6,273 nt of DNA, taken from assembly GCA_016287065.1 (NCBI GenBank), contig JAEEVB010000141.1, positions 1-6,273 on the forward strand, written 5' to 3'. The notes under the pieces are model-generated. The model was given only the letters and a program-made list of their open reading frames with translations. It did not search any database and was not told where the DNA came from. Every line of letters begins with the position of its first letter. Within the stretch, counting starts at the first letter, position 1. Source of the DNA: Muribaculaceae bacterium. GTDB taxonomy: Bacteria; Bacteroidota; Bacteroidia; Bacteroidales; Muribaculaceae. The translations under genes were made by a program, and so were the position numbers. Shown piece after piece: positions 5,464 to 6,273 of the stretch.

Positions 5464-6273
5464 CTAATGAAGCCTGAGACGTTTGGCAACAGGTATCGTA
5501 AAATAACGATGAGTTGCCCATGCAATAGGAATCAATAGAGCCAGAATCACGACAATATTAACTTCAGGCAAAAACTGGTGACCAACCATCAACACTGCCA
5601 ACTTGCCCACAATGATGCTTACTAACACCTGCCACATATATATTTCAAAACTGATATCACCCAGCCATGCCAGTGGTTTCCACGACAGTATTCGAGTCAC
5701 AATTGAGCCTTTTTGCTCAGCCTGGCTCAGCACCACAATAAGAAACGCCAGCGGAATGAGCCACACAACCGACAGGAAATACTCCCAAGGCAACACGTCT
5801 GTCCTAGGACTCAGAATGATAGCTATCACAAGCACAAATGCACCTATCGATAACCAGTTCCACACACATGCTGAACCTCTCATTAGATCACCTCTACAAA
5901 AGCGAGCAAGTACAACTCCCAATCCAAACGGAATTAATCTTGCCGGAGGGAACAAATAGAAGAACCAATGTCTTATATCAGGTGAAATAAAATAATAACT
6001 AACCATCAACATTACCGTGGCTACAGTAAGGGCAGACAGCATAACAACAGGCTTTAATTTATAACTCCAGTAGTTAAACAAGGAATAAAACAGGTAGCAA
6101 AAAACAAGCGATGACATAAACCATGATGGACCATTATAAGAAAACCACATGGTTTTATCGGTGAACCAGCTCTGAAGCAAAAAAACATTGACCCAAAACT
6201 TACAATCCACTCCTAAGTAACAAGCCATGGCCAGAGTGAGTAACAAGTGCAGGGGATAGAGCGTGGCAAAGCG
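5464..6273 (-). CDS. Acyltransferase-3 family membrane protein (5' part missing)
   Basis: This is the C-terminal 269 residues of a multi-pass inner-membrane acyltransferase (PF01757, OafA-like). Such proteins move acyl groups, often acetyl, onto surface or exported glycans. The frame stays open to the right edge, so the N-terminus, including the usual first-helix catalytic region, lies outside. The fragment begins RFATLYPLHL, matching the family's conserved Arg and Tyr-Pro motif, so a TTG at 6246 is internal and not a start. Further landmarks are NVFLLQSW, then NGPSW (about fragment residues 47-51) with SSLVFCYLFY, FPPARLIPFGLG, and WLGDISFEIYMWQ near the end. About eight to nine hydrophobic helices are visible. 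In the last motif the His often found after the YLxH-like stretch is Gln (fragment residue 215). One line counted was about 42% GC. The substrate cannot be told from this sequence. Confidence 0.87.
   Translation of the reverse strand, partial: RFATLYPLHLLLTLAMACYLGVDCKFWVNVFLLQSWFTDKTMWFSYNGPSWFMSSLVFCYLFYSLFNYWSYKLKPVVMLSALTVATVMLMVSYYFISPDIRHWFFYLFPPARLIPFGLGVVLARFCRGDLMRGSACVWNWLSIGAFVLVIAIILSPRTDVLPWEYFLSVVWLIPLAFLIVVLSQAEQKGSIVTRILSWKPLAWLGDISFEIYMWQVLVSIIVGKLAVLMVGHQFLPEVNIVVILALLIPIAWATHRYFTIPVAKRLRLH

Noticed and set aside
5271..5525. A minus-strand 84-aa open frame across the acyltransferase 3' end and the following spacer
   Set aside because: It begins inside the acyltransferase gene in another frame, continues through an AT-rich spacer and has no recognisable features.

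Overview
The window looks like chromosomal DNA of a Bacteroidales bacterium, plausibly Prevotellaceae or Muribaculaceae (an inference). Three things point that way. There is an outer-membrane beta-barrel/TonB-receptor-type protein with an N-terminal carboxypeptidase-regulatory-like domain and a Gly/Gln-rich tail. There is an AAA_14/DUF4143 ATPase of the kind abundant in this order. Two genes are preceded by the Bacteroidetes promoter type (TTTG, about 20 nt, TAnnTTTG).

Layout, left to right. Positions 1-361 hold no convincing gene. They contain an inverted repeat, a C-rich tract whose minus strand is G-rich, a 9-bp tandem repeat and a GC-rich hairpin-prone stretch, ending in a well-formed promoter. 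Plus-strand mtgA (421-1116, GTG start) encodes a membrane-anchored peptidoglycan glycosyltransferase. A 183-nt gap then carries a second promoter wrapped in three copies of an 8-mer, in front of a plus-strand ATPase gene (1300-2652). A hairpin at 2670-2702 separates this from a convergent minus-strand pair: the outer-membrane receptor (2725-5223) and, upstream of it, the 3' part of an acyltransferase-3 family membrane protein (5464 to the right edge, N-terminus missing).

The genes do not form an obvious pathway. MtgA, the outer-membrane protein and the acyltransferase all act in the cell envelope, but each appears to be its own transcription unit. The ATPase and acyltransferase genes look more AT-rich than mtgA and the receptor gene in the lines I counted. 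The ATPase may therefore be an accessory insertion between core genes.

I see no rRNA, tRNA, CRISPR array, transposase or integrase. I found no clear new multi-gene system. The most interesting signal is the repeated operator-like 8-mer around the ATPase promoter, followed by the composite repeat region in the first 361 bases.
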